Shown: positions 1-9,612 of the stretch, one piece after another
Layout: each line of letters starts with the position of its first letter
Position numbering within the stretch: position 1 is the first letter of the stretch
DNA from: Burkholderia diffusa
Lineage (GTDB): Bacteria; Pseudomonadota; Gammaproteobacteria; Burkholderiales; Burkholderiaceae
Direction: 5' to 3'
Assembly: GCF_001718315.1 (NCBI RefSeq)
Contig: NZ_CP013362.1
Span: forward strand, 3,224,001-3,288,000
Length of the DNA stretch: 64,000 nt
Translations under genes and position numbers: made by a program
Notes under the pieces: generated by a model
What the model saw: the letters and a program-made list of their open reading frames with translations, nothing else
Told to the model about the DNA's origin: nothing
The model's database searches: none

Positions 1-366
1 GTGTCGAGCGCCGAGCACGATCTCGCGTCCGACCTCGCGCAACTCGCGCTCGACATCGCTCAGCAGGTCGTGCGCCAGCACGTGAAGCACGATCCCGCCG
101 CGCTCGTCGCGGCCGTGCGCGACGTGCTCGCTGCCGAACCGGCGTTGTCCGGCGCGCCGCATCTCGCGGTGAATCCGGCCGACCTGCCCGTCGTCGAAGC
201 CTATTTGCAGGACGATCTCGACAAGCTCGGCTGGAACGTGCGCACCGACGCATCGATCGAGCGCGGCGGCTGCCGCGCGCACGCCGCGACGGGCGAAGTC
301 GACGCGACGCTGCCCACTCGCTGGCAGCGCGTCGCCGCCGCGATCGGCAAGGTGAGCGCATGGTGA
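1..366 (+). CDS. fliH: Flagellar assembly protein FliH, C-terminal part (5' end outside window)
   Basis: Only the last ~121 residues are present; the frame is open at the first base, so the true start lies upstream. FliH is the cytosolic adaptor that binds the flagellar export ATPase FliI, restrains its activity and links it to the C-ring. The fragment has the acidic/hydrophobic character of the FliH C-terminal domain ([15 protein letters not shown] and the closing [15 protein letters not shown] helix). Identity rests on these features plus the neighbours: it overlaps the fliI start by 7 nt, followed by fliJ and fliK in standard order. Confidence 0.85.
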   Translation: MSSAEHDLASDLAQLALDIAQQVVRQHVKHDPAALVAAVRDVLAAEPALSGAPHLAVNPADLPVVEAYLQDDLDKLGWNVRTDASIERGGCRAHAATGEVDATLPTRWQRVAAAIGKVSAW

Positions 367-1907
367 CGCCCGCGCCGACGCCCGAATCGATCCTGTACGA
401 CGGCATGACGCCGCTCGAGCGCGAGCTCGCGCTCGCGTCGTTCGGCCCCGAGAGTCCGCACGGCGCCGCGCATGACGCGCCGGCGCATGCGGCGGATGCC
501 GCGGCCGACACGCCGCGCGCGCCGCACAATCCGCACATCGCGCACTGGCGCACGCACCTGAGCGGGCTCTCGGCCCGCAGCCACCGCGCGCTGCCGCTGC
601 GGCCCTGCGGGCGTCTCACGCGCGCCGCGGGCCTCGTGCTCGAGGCGATCGGCCTGCGCCTGTCGGTCGGTGCCGAATGCACGATCGAATTGCCGCCCGG
701 CAGCACGCTGCCGCATGCGGAAGCGGAAGTCGTCGGGTTCTCCGGCGATCGCCTGTTCCTGATGCCGACCACCGACGTCGCGGGCGTCTTGCCCGGCGCG
801 CGCGTGTGGCCGCTGGAGGCCGCACCCGTCGCCGATCCGCTCGCGGGCGCAAAGCGGCTGCCGGTCGGCTGGGAAATGCTCGGGCGCGTCGTCGACGCGT
901 CGGGCCGCCCGCTCGACGGCCTCGGCCCGCTTGCATCGAAGGTCGACGCGCCGCTGTCGGCGCCGTCGATCAACCCGCTCGATCGCGAGCCGATCCACCA
1001 CGTGCTCGACGTCGGCGTGCGCGCGATCAACGCGCTGCTCACCGTCGGCCGCGGGCAGCGGATGGGCCTGTTCGCGGGCTCCGGCGTCGGCAAGTCGGTG
1101 CTGCTCGGCACGATGGCGCGCTACACCAGCGCGGAAGTGATCGTGATCGGACTGATCGGCGAACGCGGCCGCGAAGTGAAGGAATTCATCGAACAGATCC
1201 TCGGCGAAGACGGGCTCGCGCGCTCGGTCGTCGTCGCGGCGCCGGCCGACGTGTCGCCGCTGCTGCGGATGCAGGGCGCCGCATACGCGACGTCGCTCGC
1301 CGAGTATTTCCGCGATCAGGGCAAGCACGTGCTGCTGCTGATGGATTCGCTCACGCGCTACGCGATGGCGCAGCGCGAAATCGCGCTCGCGATCGGCGAG
1401 CCGCCCGCGACCAAGGGCTATCCGCCGTCGGTGTTCGCGAAGCTGCCCGCGCTCGTCGAGCGCACCGGCAACGGGCCCGAGGGCGGCGGCTCGATCACCG
1501 CGTTCTACACGGTGCTGACCGAAGGCGACGACCAGCAGGACCCGATCGCCGACTCGGCGCGCGCGATCCTCGACGGCCACATCGTGCTGTCGCGCGCGCT
1601 CGCCGAAGCCGGCCACTATCCGGCGATCGACATCGAGGCGTCGATCAGCCGCGCGATGACCGCGCTGATCGACGAAACGCATCTCGACCGCGTGCGGCAG
1701 TTCAAGCAGATGCTGTCGCGCTACCAGCGCAATCGCGACCTGATCGCGGTCGGCGCGTACGCGGCCGGCCGCGACGCGCAGCTCGACCGCGCGATCGCAC
1801 TCTACCCGCGCATCGAATCGTTCCTGCAGCAGGGCTTTCGCGAATGCGCGCCATTCGCGTCGAGCCTCGGCGCGCTCGATGCGCTGTTCGACGTACACGG
1901 AGGCTGA
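360..1907 (+). CDS. fliI: Flagellum-specific ATP synthase FliI
   Basis: Hexameric ATPase of the flagellar type III export apparatus; it energises loading and unfolding of rod, hook and filament subunits at the membrane base. It resembles the F1-beta subunit. Walker A AGSGVGKS is at residues 239-246, Walker B LLLMDS ends near D329-S330, and the signature region following [21 protein letters not shown] is intact. At 515 aa it is longer than the enterobacterial protein (about 457) because of an Ala/His-rich N-terminal extension of about 60 residues, common in Burkholderiaceae. The ATG overlaps the end of fliH, indicating translational coupling. Confidence 0.97.
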   Translation: MVTPAPTPESILYDGMTPLERELALASFGPESPHGAAHDAPAHAADAAADTPRAPHNPHIAHWRTHLSGLSARSHRALPLRPCGRLTRAAGLVLEAIGLRLSVGAECTIELPPGSTLPHAEAEVVGFSGDRLFLMPTTDVAGVLPGARVWPLEAAPVADPLAGAKRLPVGWEMLGRVVDASGRPLDGLGPLASKVDAPLSAPSINPLDREPIHHVLDVGVRAINALLTVGRGQRMGLFAGSGVGKSVLLGTMARYTSAEVIVIGLIGERGREVKEFIEQILGEDGLARSVVVAAPADVSPLLRMQGAAYATSLAEYFRDQGKHVLLLMDSLTRYAMAQREIALAIGEPPATKGYPPSVFAKLPALVERTGNGPEGGGSITAFYTVLTEGDDQQDPIADSARAILDGHIVLSRALAEAGHYPAIDIEASISRAMTALIDETHLDRVRQFKQMLSRYQRNRDLIAVGAYAAGRDAQLDRAIALYPRIESFLQQGFRECAPFASSLGALDALFDVHGG

Positions 1908-1912
1908 CCACG

Positions 1913-2371
1913 ATGGCACACGGCTTTCCCCTTCAACTGCTGCTCGATCGCGCGCAGGAAGATCTCGACACGGCCGCGAAGCAGCTCGGCACCGCGCAGC
2001 GCGACCGCACCGCGGCCGCCGACCAGCTCGAGGCGCTGCTGCGCTATCGCGACGAATACCACGCGCGCTTCGCGCAGTCCGCGCAAAGCGGCATGCCGGC
2101 CGGCAACTGGCGCAACTTCCAGGCGTTCATCGACACGCTCGACGCGGCGATCATGCAGCAGCGCAACGTGCTGGCCGCGGCTGAAGTGCGCATCGACGAG
2201 GCGCGCCCCAACTGGCAACAGAAGAAACGCACCGTCGGTTCATACGAAATCCTGCAGGCGCGCGGCGTCGCGCAGGAAGCGCAGCGTACGGCGAAGCGCG
2301 AACAGCGCGACGCCGACGAACACGCCGCGAAGATTCTGCGCATGCGGGCCGATGCGGCCCGCTCGGCGTAA
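1913..2371 (+). CDS. fliJ: Flagellar export chaperone FliJ
   Basis: Small (152 aa) mostly helical coiled-coil protein that inserts into the FliI ring and couples it to the export gate; it also escorts cap and junction chaperones. The sequence is rich in Ala/Gln/Arg/Glu with no Cys and few turns, as expected for the antiparallel coiled coil. The start chosen is the ATG beginning MAHGFPLQLLLDRAQEDL, 5 bases after the fliI stop with a GGAGG-like site (CGGAGG) just upstream. A much longer in-frame reading upstream is only a shadow of fliI. Confidence 0.93.
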   Translation: MAHGFPLQLLLDRAQEDLDTAAKQLGTAQRDRTAAADQLEALLRYRDEYHARFAQSAQSGMPAGNWRNFQAFIDTLDAAIMQQRNVLAAAEVRIDEARPNWQQKKRTVGSYEILQARGVAQEAQRTAKREQRDADEHAAKILRMRADAARSA

Positions 2372-2402
2372 CCGCTCACCGCTTTCGAACGAGAGAATCG
2401 TC

Positions 2403-3767
2403 ATGCCTCCACTGCCACTGCTCGGCGTGCTGCTCGACACCGCCGGCACCGCACTCAAGGCGATCCGCGACGCGGGTTCGTCCGCTTCCGCCAAGTCCGC
2501 CGGCAACGATGCCGCAAGCAGCCCGGCCGCCATGCCGTTCGCGCAGACGCTGAAGCAAAGCGTCGTCACGCGGCGCGACGCTGCAACCGCCGGCACGCCG
2601 GACGTCACGACGAAACCGGCTTCGTCGACCTCCGCCGCCGGCACGAAATCCGCCGGCCACGACGACGACCCGTCGACCGAAGCCGCAATCGCGCCCGTCA
2701 ATCCCGACGCGGCCGCGCTCGCCGCGGCAGCCGCCGTGCAGGCGCAACTGCAGGCGCGCGCGAGCGACGCGGCGCCGGCCGATGCCGATACCGCTGCCAC
2801 CGCCGTCGCCACGACAGCGAAGGCCGTGTCCGGCCAGGCCGACGCCACGGCCGCGCTGACGACTCACGCAAGCAAGGATGCGGCCGCCGAGCCTGCCGTG
2901 CCGGTGTCGGGTCGCGACACGCTGCAGGCGGCGCTCGCGAAGCTGACCGGCGGCGCGGGCGCAATCGCGATGCCCGCGACCGGCACGGCAGCGACGGCGG
3001 CAGCGCCCGCGGCGACGACGTCCGCATCGGCCGCCGGCGCGTCGCCGACGCCGAAAGTCCCGACTTTCGACCGCACGCTCGCCGACGCGAAGGGCGCGCT
3101 CGCGACGCAGCAGGCGCCCGCACAAGCCACCGCAACGGCGCTGCAGGCCGGTGCCACGGCCCAACCCGCCGCGCAGCATGCATTCGCGGCCGTCGAAGAA
3201 ACCGCCAGCCCGGCCCCCGATGCGACGGTCGCTGCCGCCGCAACGGCTGCGGCAGCCGCACAGGCGAACCTCCAGGCATCGCCCGCCGCAAGCTCGATCG
3301 CCGCGGCCAACGCACACGTGCTGGCGCCGCACGTCGGCACGGCCGACTGGACGGATGCGCTGAGCCAGAAGGTCGTGTTCCTGTCGAATGCGCACCAGCA
3401 GAGCGCCGAGCTGACGCTGAACCCGCCGGATCTCGGCCCGCTGCAGGTCGTGCTGCGCGTCGCGGACAACCACGCGCACGCGCTGTTCGTGTCGCAGCAC
3501 GCGCAGGTGCGCGACGCGGTGGAAGCCGCGCTGCCGAAACTGCGTGAAGCGATGGAAGCGGGCGGGCTCGGCCTGGGCAGCACGACCGTCAGCGACGGTG
3601 GCTTCGCGTCGCAGCAGCAGAACCCGCAGCAAAGCTTCGCCGGCGGCCGGTCGCCATCGCGCGCGCGCGCCGGATCGTCAGCCGTCGATGCACCGGTCGA
3701 CGTCGCGCAATCCGCAGCGGCCGGCGCGACCGTGAGCCGCGCGGGCCTCGTCGATACGTTCGCCTGA
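2403..3767 (+). CDS. fliK: Flagellar hook-length control protein FliK
   Basis: Secreted molecular ruler that measures hook length and switches export specificity from hook to filament proteins. The start taken is the ATG giving MPPLPLLGVLLDTAG (454 aa), preceded by GAGAG; an upstream in-frame ATG overlaps fliJ and is less likely. The middle (about residues 40-290) is low-complexity Ala/Thr/Pro-rich sequence, typical of the ruler. The C-terminal domain (about 310-410) carries the family motif ELTLNPPDLGPLQVVLRV, followed by a disordered Gln/Ser/Arg tail. Last gene of the fliHIJK cluster; the next gene is convergent. Confidence 0.93.
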   Translation: MPPLPLLGVLLDTAGTALKAIRDAGSSASAKSAGNDAASSPAAMPFAQTLKQSVVTRRDAATAGTPDVTTKPASSTSAAGTKSAGHDDDPSTEAAIAPVNPDAAALAAAAAVQAQLQARASDAAPADADTAATAVATTAKAVSGQADATAALTTHASKDAAAEPAVPVSGRDTLQAALAKLTGGAGAIAMPATGTAATAAAPAATTSASAAGASPTPKVPTFDRTLADAKGALATQQAPAQATATALQAGATAQPAAQHAFAAVEETASPAPDATVAAAATAAAAAQANLQASPAASSIAAANAHVLAPHVGTADWTDALSQKVVFLSNAHQQSAELTLNPPDLGPLQVVLRVADNHAHALFVSQHAQVRDAVEAALPKLREAMEAGGLGLGSTTVSDGGFASQQQNPQQSFAGGRSPSRARAGSSAVDAPVDVAQSAAAGATVSRAGLVDTFA

Positions 3768-3810
3768 GCATTGCGTCGCTCGCGCGCCGGTATGTGCCGG
3801 TGCGCGCCGC

Positions 3811-5451
3811 TCAGCGGCCGTGCGCCGCCGCGGCCGTCTCGCCGCGCGGCACGACGCCCCGGCGCGACGCGACGATGAAGTCCGCCGCGCGCTCGCCGAT
3901 CATCACCGACGGCGCATTCGTGTTCCCGCCGATTAGCGTCGGCATCACCGACGCATCCACCACGCGCAACCCTTCGACGCCCCGCACGCGCAGTTGCGGA
4001 TCCACGACCGCACGCGCATCGGAGCCCATCCTGCACGTGCCGACCGGGTGATAGATCGTGTCGGCATGCGCGACGATCGTCGCGCGCAGCTCGGCTTCGC
4101 GCTGGTCAGCCCGCGTGTACAGCTCGCGCCCGCCCTGCGACGCGAGCGGCGCCTGCGACAGGATCCGGCGCATCGCCTGTGCGCCGCGTACGAGCAGGTC
4201 GAGATCGCGCGTATCGCTGAAGAAGCGCGGATCGATCAGCGGCGCGTCGCGCGCATCGCCGCTCGCGAGCGCGACCGTGCCGCGGCTGAACGGGCGCAGC
4301 GCGCACACGTGCAGCGAATAGCCGAAGCCCCAATGCATCTTGCGGTTGTGGTCGTCGACGAGCGCGGTGCAGAAATGCAGCTGCAGGTCCGGACGATCGA
4401 GCGACGGATCGCTCTTGATGAAGCCGCCGGCCTCCGCGACGTTGCTGGTCATCATTCCGGTGCGGCTCGAGAAGTAGCGTGCGAGCGCCGGCGTCATCTT
4501 CGCGATCCCGCGCAGGCAGACGCCGACCAGCTCCGACGAATTCACGCGCGTGTTGATGATGAAGTCGATATGGTCGATCAGGTTGGTGCCGACGTCCGGC
4601 GCGTCCTGCACGACGGCGATCCCGTGCCGGCGCAACTGCTCTGCCGGACCGATCCCCGAGCACATCAGCAGCTGCGGCGAATTGAACGCGCCCGCCGACA
4701 GGATCACTTCCGCGCGTGCGCCGAGCGTCTCGACGCGCCCGTCGCGCGACACCGCGACGCCAACCGCGCGCTTGCCGTCGAAACCCACGCGCAGCACCGT
4801 CGCATCGGTGATCACGTGCAGGTTCGGCCGGTTGCGATCGTAGATGTAAGCGCGCGCGACGCTGCAGCGCGAGCCGTCGCGATGCGTGACCTGATAGAAG
4901 CCGACGCCTTCCTGCGTCGCGCCGTTGAAGTCGTTGTTGAGCGGATAGCCGGCCGCGTGCGCCGCCTGGATGAATCGTTCGGAGAACGGATTGCGAAAAC
5001 GCAGATCGGACACCGTCAGCGGGCCGTCGGCGCCGTGCCACGCATCGGCGCCGCGCACGTTGCCTTCCGCGCGGCGGAAATACGGCAGCACGTCCTGCCA
5101 GCCCCAGCCCGTCGCGCCGAGTTGCGCCCACTCGTCGTAGTCGCCCGGGTGGCCGCGCGTGTAGATCATCGCGTTGATCGCGCTCGAGCCGCCCATCCCG
5201 CGCCCGCGCGGCTGGTAGCCTCGGCGGCCGCCGAGGCCCGGCTGCGGCACCGTCTCGTAACCGTAGTTCGTGCCGAGCTTGAACGGCACGAGCGCCGCGA
5301 TCCCCACCGGCATGTTGACGAGCAGGTTGCGCTCCGTGTGCGAGCCGGCCTCGATCAGCGCGATCGTCGCGTCGGGGCATGCATCGGCGAGGCGGCTGGC
5401 GAGGCTCGAGCCGCCGGATCCTCCGCCGACGATGATGTAGTCGTATTGCAT
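3811..5451 (-). CDS. GMC-family FAD-dependent oxidoreductase (alcohol/choline dehydrogenase-like)
   Basis: Flavoprotein of the glucose-methanol-choline family that oxidises a primary alcohol to an aldehyde. The N-terminal FAD loop [16 protein letters not shown], signature 1 ([20 protein letters not shown]), signature 2 ([16 protein letters not shown]) and the C-terminal His/Asn region ([10 protein letters not shown] and [19 protein letters not shown]) are all intact. The start is the ATG beginning [11 protein letters not shown] (546 aa), which has AAGGAGA at good spacing; a start 7 codons upstream has no such site. It is divergent from a coniferyl-type aldehyde dehydrogenase, so the pair may oxidise an alcohol to an acid. 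The natural substrate cannot be told; polyethylene glycol, choline, medium-chain and aromatic alcohols are all known in this family. Confidence 0.88.
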   Translation of the reverse strand: MQYDYIIVGGGSGGSSLASRLADACPDATIALIEAGSHTERNLLVNMPVGIAALVPFKLGTNYGYETVPQPGLGGRRGYQPRGRGMGGSSAINAMIYTRGHPGDYDEWAQLGATGWGWQDVLPYFRRAEGNVRGADAWHGADGPLTVSDLRFRNPFSERFIQAAHAAGYPLNNDFNGATQEGVGFYQVTHRDGSRCSVARAYIYDRNRPNLHVITDATVLRVGFDGKRAVGVAVSRDGRVETLGARAEVILSAGAFNSPQLLMCSGIGPAEQLRRHGIAVVQDAPDVGTNLIDHIDFIINTRVNSSELVGVCLRGIAKMTPALARYFSSRTGMMTSNVAEAGGFIKSDPSLDRPDLQLHFCTALVDDHNRKMHWGFGYSLHVCALRPFSRGTVALASGDARDAPLIDPRFFSDTRDLDLLVRGAQAMRRILSQAPLASQGGRELYTRADQREAELRATIVAHADTIYHPVGTCRMGSDARAVVDPQLRVRGVEGLRVVDASVMPTLIGGNTNAPSVMIGERAADFIVASRRGVVPRGETAAAAHGR

Positions 5452-6172
5452 GTCACGTCTCCTTCGTGTCATGAACGGCGCCCGGCGCTGACCGGCTCCC
5501 GCTTGTAATGTTCGGGCATTGTAGGAATGGCCGTCGTGCGCGCGGCACGCCGATTCAAGAGCGATTCCTCTAAACGCCCGCGTGAACTAAATTTAAGATG
5601 TATCGATTGAAGCGATGCGATGCACCGGCCGACAGAAGCCGCGCCGTCGCGAAACTGGGGAGACGACGATGCAGCGCGACGTTCTGCAGGCCGCGTGCCG
5701 ACCGGGTTGTCCGGACGCACCGCGCGCGGCCCGCATTTCATTTCAAACGGATGCCCGGACGGCGACGTGCAACACCGTGCGCGCGGCCGGCCGAAATCGA
5801 ACGACGCCGCGTATCGCCGACCGTTTGGACGGCTCGTCGCACGCGCCGCACGGCCTGCCGGTGTGCGCGTCGCCGCGCGTATCGCACTGCCCTGCTTCGG
5901 TGCGCAGGCAGGTGCCCGCCGCGTGCCGTCGAGTGCCGGCAGGACATCGCAACCAGCCGTACGCGCGGGCCGTGCAATCCCGTTTTCGGATGCGAGCACC
6001 GTCGCGCGGATGCGACGCTTGCCGCATGCACCGCCCCGTTTTCGATCGTGCATCGCATCCGGCGCCCTGCCATGCGACGCGCGCCATCCTGACCCGCCCC
6101 GCCACGCTCATCGAGCGGGTACGTGCGACCTGACTGCTGGCCCGCGTGCCACGCCCAACTGGAGGAGACGAC
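5452..6172. other. 721-nt divergent intergenic region without a convincing gene
   Basis: Lies between the divergent GMC oxidoreductase and aldehyde dehydrogenase genes. Several frames stay open for 150-200 codons on both strands, but their translations are Arg/Ala/Cys-rich and show no recognisable motif, as expected of chance in high-GC DNA. A GGGGAGA followed by an ATG near 5670 is the only start-like signal. On the minus strand TACAAT (5518-5523) could be a -10 box for the oxidoreductase; no good -35 pairs with it. Confidence 0.4.
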
Positions 6173-7615
6173 ATGAAGAACGACATGCCCGAACTGGCCC
6201 CGCAAGCGCTGCCGTCGGTCGATGCGCTGACGTCGCTGCTGCGCGACCAGCGCGCGGCCTACCTGCGCGCGCCGTACCCGGAGTGGGACACCCGCGCGCA
6301 GCACCTGCGCGCGCTGCGCACGATGCTGATCGATCACGCGGATGCGCTCGCCGATGCGATCAGCGCCGACTTCGGGCATCGCGCGAAGCAGGAAGTGCTG
6401 CTGTCGGAAATCTGGATGGCGAAGGAAGAGATCGACGACGCGCTCAAGCACGGCAAGCGCTGGATGAAACCGATCCGCAAGCCGATGAACAAATGGCTGC
6501 GGCCGGCACGCGCGAAGGTGCTGCCGCAACCGCTCGGCGTGGTCGGCATCGTCGTGCCGTGGAACTATCCGATCCTGCTCGCGGCCGGACCGCTGATCTG
6601 CGCGCTCGCAGCCGGCAACCGCGCGATCGTCAAGATGTCCGAACTGACGCCGCGCACGTCGGCGCTGTTCGAACAGCTGATCGCGAAGACCTTCTCGCGC
6701 GACCATGTCGCGGTCGTGAACGGCGATGCGCAGATCGGCGCCGCATTCACCGCGCTGCCGTTCGATCATCTGCTGTTTACCGGCTCGACGCACGTCGGCC
6801 GCCACGTGATGCGCGCCGCGGCCGACAATCTCACCCCCGTCACGCTCGAGCTCGGCGGCAAGTCGCCCGCGATCATCGGCCCGAACGCGCGCTTCGATGC
6901 GGCCGTCGACGCGATCATCGGCGGCAAGACGCTGAACGCGGGCCAGACCTGCATCGCGCCCGACTACGTGCTGCTGCCGCGCGGGATGGAAGCCGCGTTC
7001 ATCGAGCGCGCGCGCGCGCGTTTCGCGAAACTGTATCCGGACCTGTCAACCAACGGCGACTACACGACGATCGTGTCGCAGCGCCATTACGCGCGGCTGC
7101 AACAGCTCGCGACCGATGCGCAGGCGGCCGGCGCGCAACTGCATCCGCTGTCGGATGCGCCGTCCGATCCCGCGTCGCGCCGCTTCGTGCCGTGTGCGGT
7201 CACGCAGGTGCCGGCCGCGTCGCAGCTGATGCAGGAGGAAATCTTCGGGCCGCTGTTGCCGCTCGTGCCGTACGAACGACTCGACGAAGCGATCGCATAC
7301 GTGAATGCGCGTCCGCGACCGCTCGCGCTGTACCTGTTCGACGAGGATGGCGGCACGGTCGATCGCGTGATGCGCGAAACGATCTCCGGCGGCGTGACGG
7401 TCAACGATGCGTTGCTGCACATCGCGTGCGGCAGTTTGCCGTTCGGCGGCGTCGGCGCGAGCGGGATGGGCGCGTATCACGGCTACGACGGCTTCGTGAC
7501 GTTCTCGAAGATGAAGCCCGTGCTCACGCAGGCGCGCCTGAATACTCGCGGGTTGATCGCGCCGCCTTACGGCAAGCGCTTCGCCGCGGTGATCAGGATG
7601 ATGCTGAAGTTCTGA
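6173..7615 (+). CDS. Aldehyde dehydrogenase, coniferyl aldehyde dehydrogenase type
   Basis: NAD(P)-dependent oxidation of an aldehyde to the carboxylic acid. The start is the ATG after GGAGGAGACGAC (480 aa). Family features in order: cofactor region VPWNYPILLAAGPLICALAAG (start of the Rossmann part), the general-base Glu in TLELGGKSPAII, the nucleophile Cys in NAGQTCIAPDYVLLP, and the C-terminal PFGGVGASGMGAYHG. The Tyr after the catalytic loop (APDYVL) and the short length match the coniferyl aldehyde dehydrogenase (CalB)/class-3 branch. Being divergent from a GMC alcohol oxidase/dehydrogenase suggests a two-step alcohol oxidation. A short imperfect hairpin (7628-7652) follows the stop. Confidence 0.9.
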   Translation: MKNDMPELAPQALPSVDALTSLLRDQRAAYLRAPYPEWDTRAQHLRALRTMLIDHADALADAISADFGHRAKQEVLLSEIWMAKEEIDDALKHGKRWMKPIRKPMNKWLRPARAKVLPQPLGVVGIVVPWNYPILLAAGPLICALAAGNRAIVKMSELTPRTSALFEQLIAKTFSRDHVAVVNGDAQIGAAFTALPFDHLLFTGSTHVGRHVMRAAADNLTPVTLELGGKSPAIIGPNARFDAAVDAIIGGKTLNAGQTCIAPDYVLLPRGMEAAFIERARARFAKLYPDLSTNGDYTTIVSQRHYARLQQLATDAQAAGAQLHPLSDAPSDPASRRFVPCAVTQVPAASQLMQEEIFGPLLPLVPYERLDEAIAYVNARPRPLALYLFDEDGGTVDRVMRETISGGVTVNDALLHIACGSLPFGGVGASGMGAYHGYDGFVTFSKMKPVLTQARLNTRGLIAPPYGKRFAAVIRMMLKF

Positions 7616-7627
7616 GCGAAGCGGCGC

Positions 7628-7652
7628 GGGCCGCACGCAACGTGCGTCGGCC
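7628..7652 (+). terminator. Imperfect hairpin after the aldehyde dehydrogenase
   Basis: GGGCC..ACGCA pairs with TGCGT.GGCCC around a 3-nt loop, with a small bulge. No T-run follows, so it may be only a weak terminator or an mRNA 3'-end stabiliser between two convergent genes. Confidence 0.35.
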
Positions 7653-7693
7653 CACCGCAGAATGGCCGCGCGGCGATGCTGCCGCGCGCGCCG

Positions 7694-8725
7694 TCACACG
7701 GGCCAGAGCGGCCCTTCCTGCATCGCGCCGATCTGCTCGCGCAGCTCGAGCACGCGCGCTTCCCAGTAGCGATGCGTGTTGAACCACGGGAACGCGGCGG
7801 GAAACGCCGGATCGTCCCAGCGGCGCGCGAGCCAGGCCGCGTAGTGGATCAAGCGCAGCGTGCGCAGCGCCTCGACCAGATGCAGCTCGCGCGGCTCGAA
7901 TTCGCAGAAGTCCTCATAACCGGCGAGCAGATCCGCGAGTGCACGTGATGCGCCTTCGCGATCGCCGGGCAGCAGCAGCCACAGATCCTGGACCGCCGGC
8001 GCCATCCGGCTGTCGTCGAAGTCGACGAAATGCGGGCCCGCGTCGGTCCACAGCACGTTGCTCGGATGACAGTCGCCGTGCGTGCGCAGCAGGCGGATCT
8101 CGCCCGCACGCTCGAACGCGGCCTCGACGCCTTCGAGCGCGAGCGTCACCGCCGTCTCGTAGGCGGGCCGTACGTCGTCGGGAAGGAAATCGTGCGCGAG
8201 CAGGTAGTCGCGCGGCTCGTAGCCGAACGTGCGGATGTCGAGCACGGGACGCGCGACATACGGCTGCGTCGCGCCCACCGCGTGAATCCGGCCGATGAAG
8301 CGACCGAGCCATTCGAGCGTGTCGCTGCGGTCGAGGTCGGGCGCACGGCCGCCGCGCCGCTCGAAGATCGAGAAGCGGAAGCCATCGAACGCGTGCAGCG
8401 TGCGACCGTCGATAACGCGCGCGGGTACCGCCGGAATCTCGCGCGCGGCGAGTTCGGCGACGAACGCGTGTTCTTCCAGGATCGCTTCGTCCGACCAGCG
8501 CGCGGGCCGGTAGAACTTCGCGACGACGGGCGGGCCGTCCTCGATGCCGACCTGGTAGACGCGGTTTTCGTAGCTGTTGAGCGCGAGCAGGCGCCCGTCG
8601 GTGCGCAGGCCGGCCGGCATCAGCACGCTGTCGAGCGCGTCGAGCACGCACTCGGGCGTGAGACCGGCGAACGGTGGGCCGGCGGGAGCTGCGGGGGCGG
8701 AAGTGAGGTCTTTCATGCCCCGCAT
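7694..8725 (-). CDS. srkA: Stress response Ser/Thr protein kinase YihE/SrkA (RdoA)
   Basis: Choline-kinase/APH-fold kinase that in E. coli protects cells under envelope and oxidative stress and phosphorylates Ser/Thr. The catalytic loop HGDCHPSNVLW and the metal-binding FVDFDDS motif are intact in the C-terminal half; the N-lobe contains NSYENRVYQVGIEDGPPVVAKFYRP, very typical of the family. Length 343 aa versus about 328 in E. coli. Two starts are possible, the first ATG or the ATG three codons later; neither has a strong ribosome binding site. Confidence 0.9.
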   Translation of the reverse strand: MRGMKDLTSAPAAPAGPPFAGLTPECVLDALDSVLMPAGLRTDGRLLALNSYENRVYQVGIEDGPPVVAKFYRPARWSDEAILEEHAFVAELAAREIPAVPARVIDGRTLHAFDGFRFSIFERRGGRAPDLDRSDTLEWLGRFIGRIHAVGATQPYVARPVLDIRTFGYEPRDYLLAHDFLPDDVRPAYETAVTLALEGVEAAFERAGEIRLLRTHGDCHPSNVLWTDAGPHFVDFDDSRMAPAVQDLWLLLPGDREGASRALADLLAGYEDFCEFEPRELHLVEALRTLRLIHYAAWLARRWDDPAFPAAFPWFNTHRYWEARVLELREQIGAMQEGPLWPV

Positions 8726-8774
8726 TGTGCCGTCAGCCGCGCCGAAACACGAGCGTCCGGCGCGGCACGCGCGC

Positions 8775-8987
8775 TCAGTGGATCGCGGCGCCGGCCGGCA
8801 AAACGGATTCGCCGGTGTCGATCAGGTCCTCGAGAAAGAACGGCTCGGTGTTGAGTTCCTTCGACTCGCCCGGCACGCCCGCGTACCAGGTCACCATGGC
8901 CATGTCGCCCAGAACGCGCTGAACGATGCCGCGCGCGCCCTTCGGCACCGCGATATGGGTAGTGCAGACAATCGACCCGACATGCAT
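8775..8987 (-). CDS. Small conserved protein of unknown function
   Basis: 70 aa, starting MHVGSIVCTTHIAVPKGARG. The chosen ATG has GGGGAA upstream on the minus strand and marks where the sequence becomes protein-like; the upstream extension of the frame is Arg-rich and unlikely to be translated. Content: short beta-rich region (RGIVQRVLGDMAMVTWYAG) followed by an acidic segment (EPFFLEDLIDTGESVLP). This has the look of a small SH3-like barrel fold, but I recognise no named family. Codon usage matches neighbouring genes. No signal peptide or membrane helix. Confidence 0.65.
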   Translation of the reverse strand: MHVGSIVCTTHIAVPKGARGIVQRVLGDMAMVTWYAGVPGESKELNTEPFFLEDLIDTGESVLPAGAAIH

Positions 8988-9612
8988 GATGGTTCCCCAC
9001 TCTTGAAACTTGAAACCCGGCTCGCTGGCGAGCCGGCAAATGCACGATCCGCGCCGCCCTCGTCGGGGTGGTGCGCGTGATCCCATTGTTCACGGTTTAT
9101 CGAAGCGCGAAAAGAAGAAGAAGCGGGCGAAGTGCCGCGAATTCGTCGAATGTCTCCAATCAACCACTGCGCCGCGCGTGCGCTTGCACGGGCGGATACC
9201 CCCATCATACCCTGTCGAATGTGACCGTCCGCCGAATCCGGCTGCACGGGCGGCGCCGGCCTCCGCGGAAGGTGTTGCGCCGAACGGCCGCCCTGCGTTA
9301 CCTTTGACGCTCATTCGCGTTCAAGCGCATTTCGACACGATGCAACCGCTCACGTCCGCTCTCGCAAATTCCCGGCCGCAGTTCGACTCGCGGCCGCAGG
9401 CGTGCGCGCATCCGTCGGTCCTCCCTCCTCCTGTCGCACCGCCGCTCGTCGGCGCCGCGCCGCCCCCGCCGGCGGCACGCGTCGGCTGACCAGCCGGCTT
9501 TCGGTTTCCGTTTTCCATTCGCCCGGTTGCGGCCGTTCGCGCGTTACCGCGCACGGCGCATTGCCGCACGCGCGACATGGAACGTTTCGATCCGTTCGAC
9601 AGGTGGATTCAC
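8988..9612. other. 625-nt divergent intergenic region
   Basis: Separates a small minus-strand gene from the EamA transporter. Open frames here are Pro/Arg/Ala-rich chance readings. The only signals seen are a TATGAT on the minus strand (9204-9209) and a TTGACG on the plus strand (about 9304), neither with a matching partner box. No RNA gene or repeat was recognised. Confidence 0.4.

Noticed and set aside
201-1919. Long minus-strand ORF (over 570 codons) opposite fliI
   Set aside because: High-GC antisense shadow: Arg/Ala/Asp-rich, no motif, while fliI on the plus strand is fully conserved.
5469-6133. Overlapping open frames in three phases in the 721-nt gap
   Set aside because: No conserved motif, no consistent ribosome binding site and Arg/Cys-rich composition; regarded as chance.
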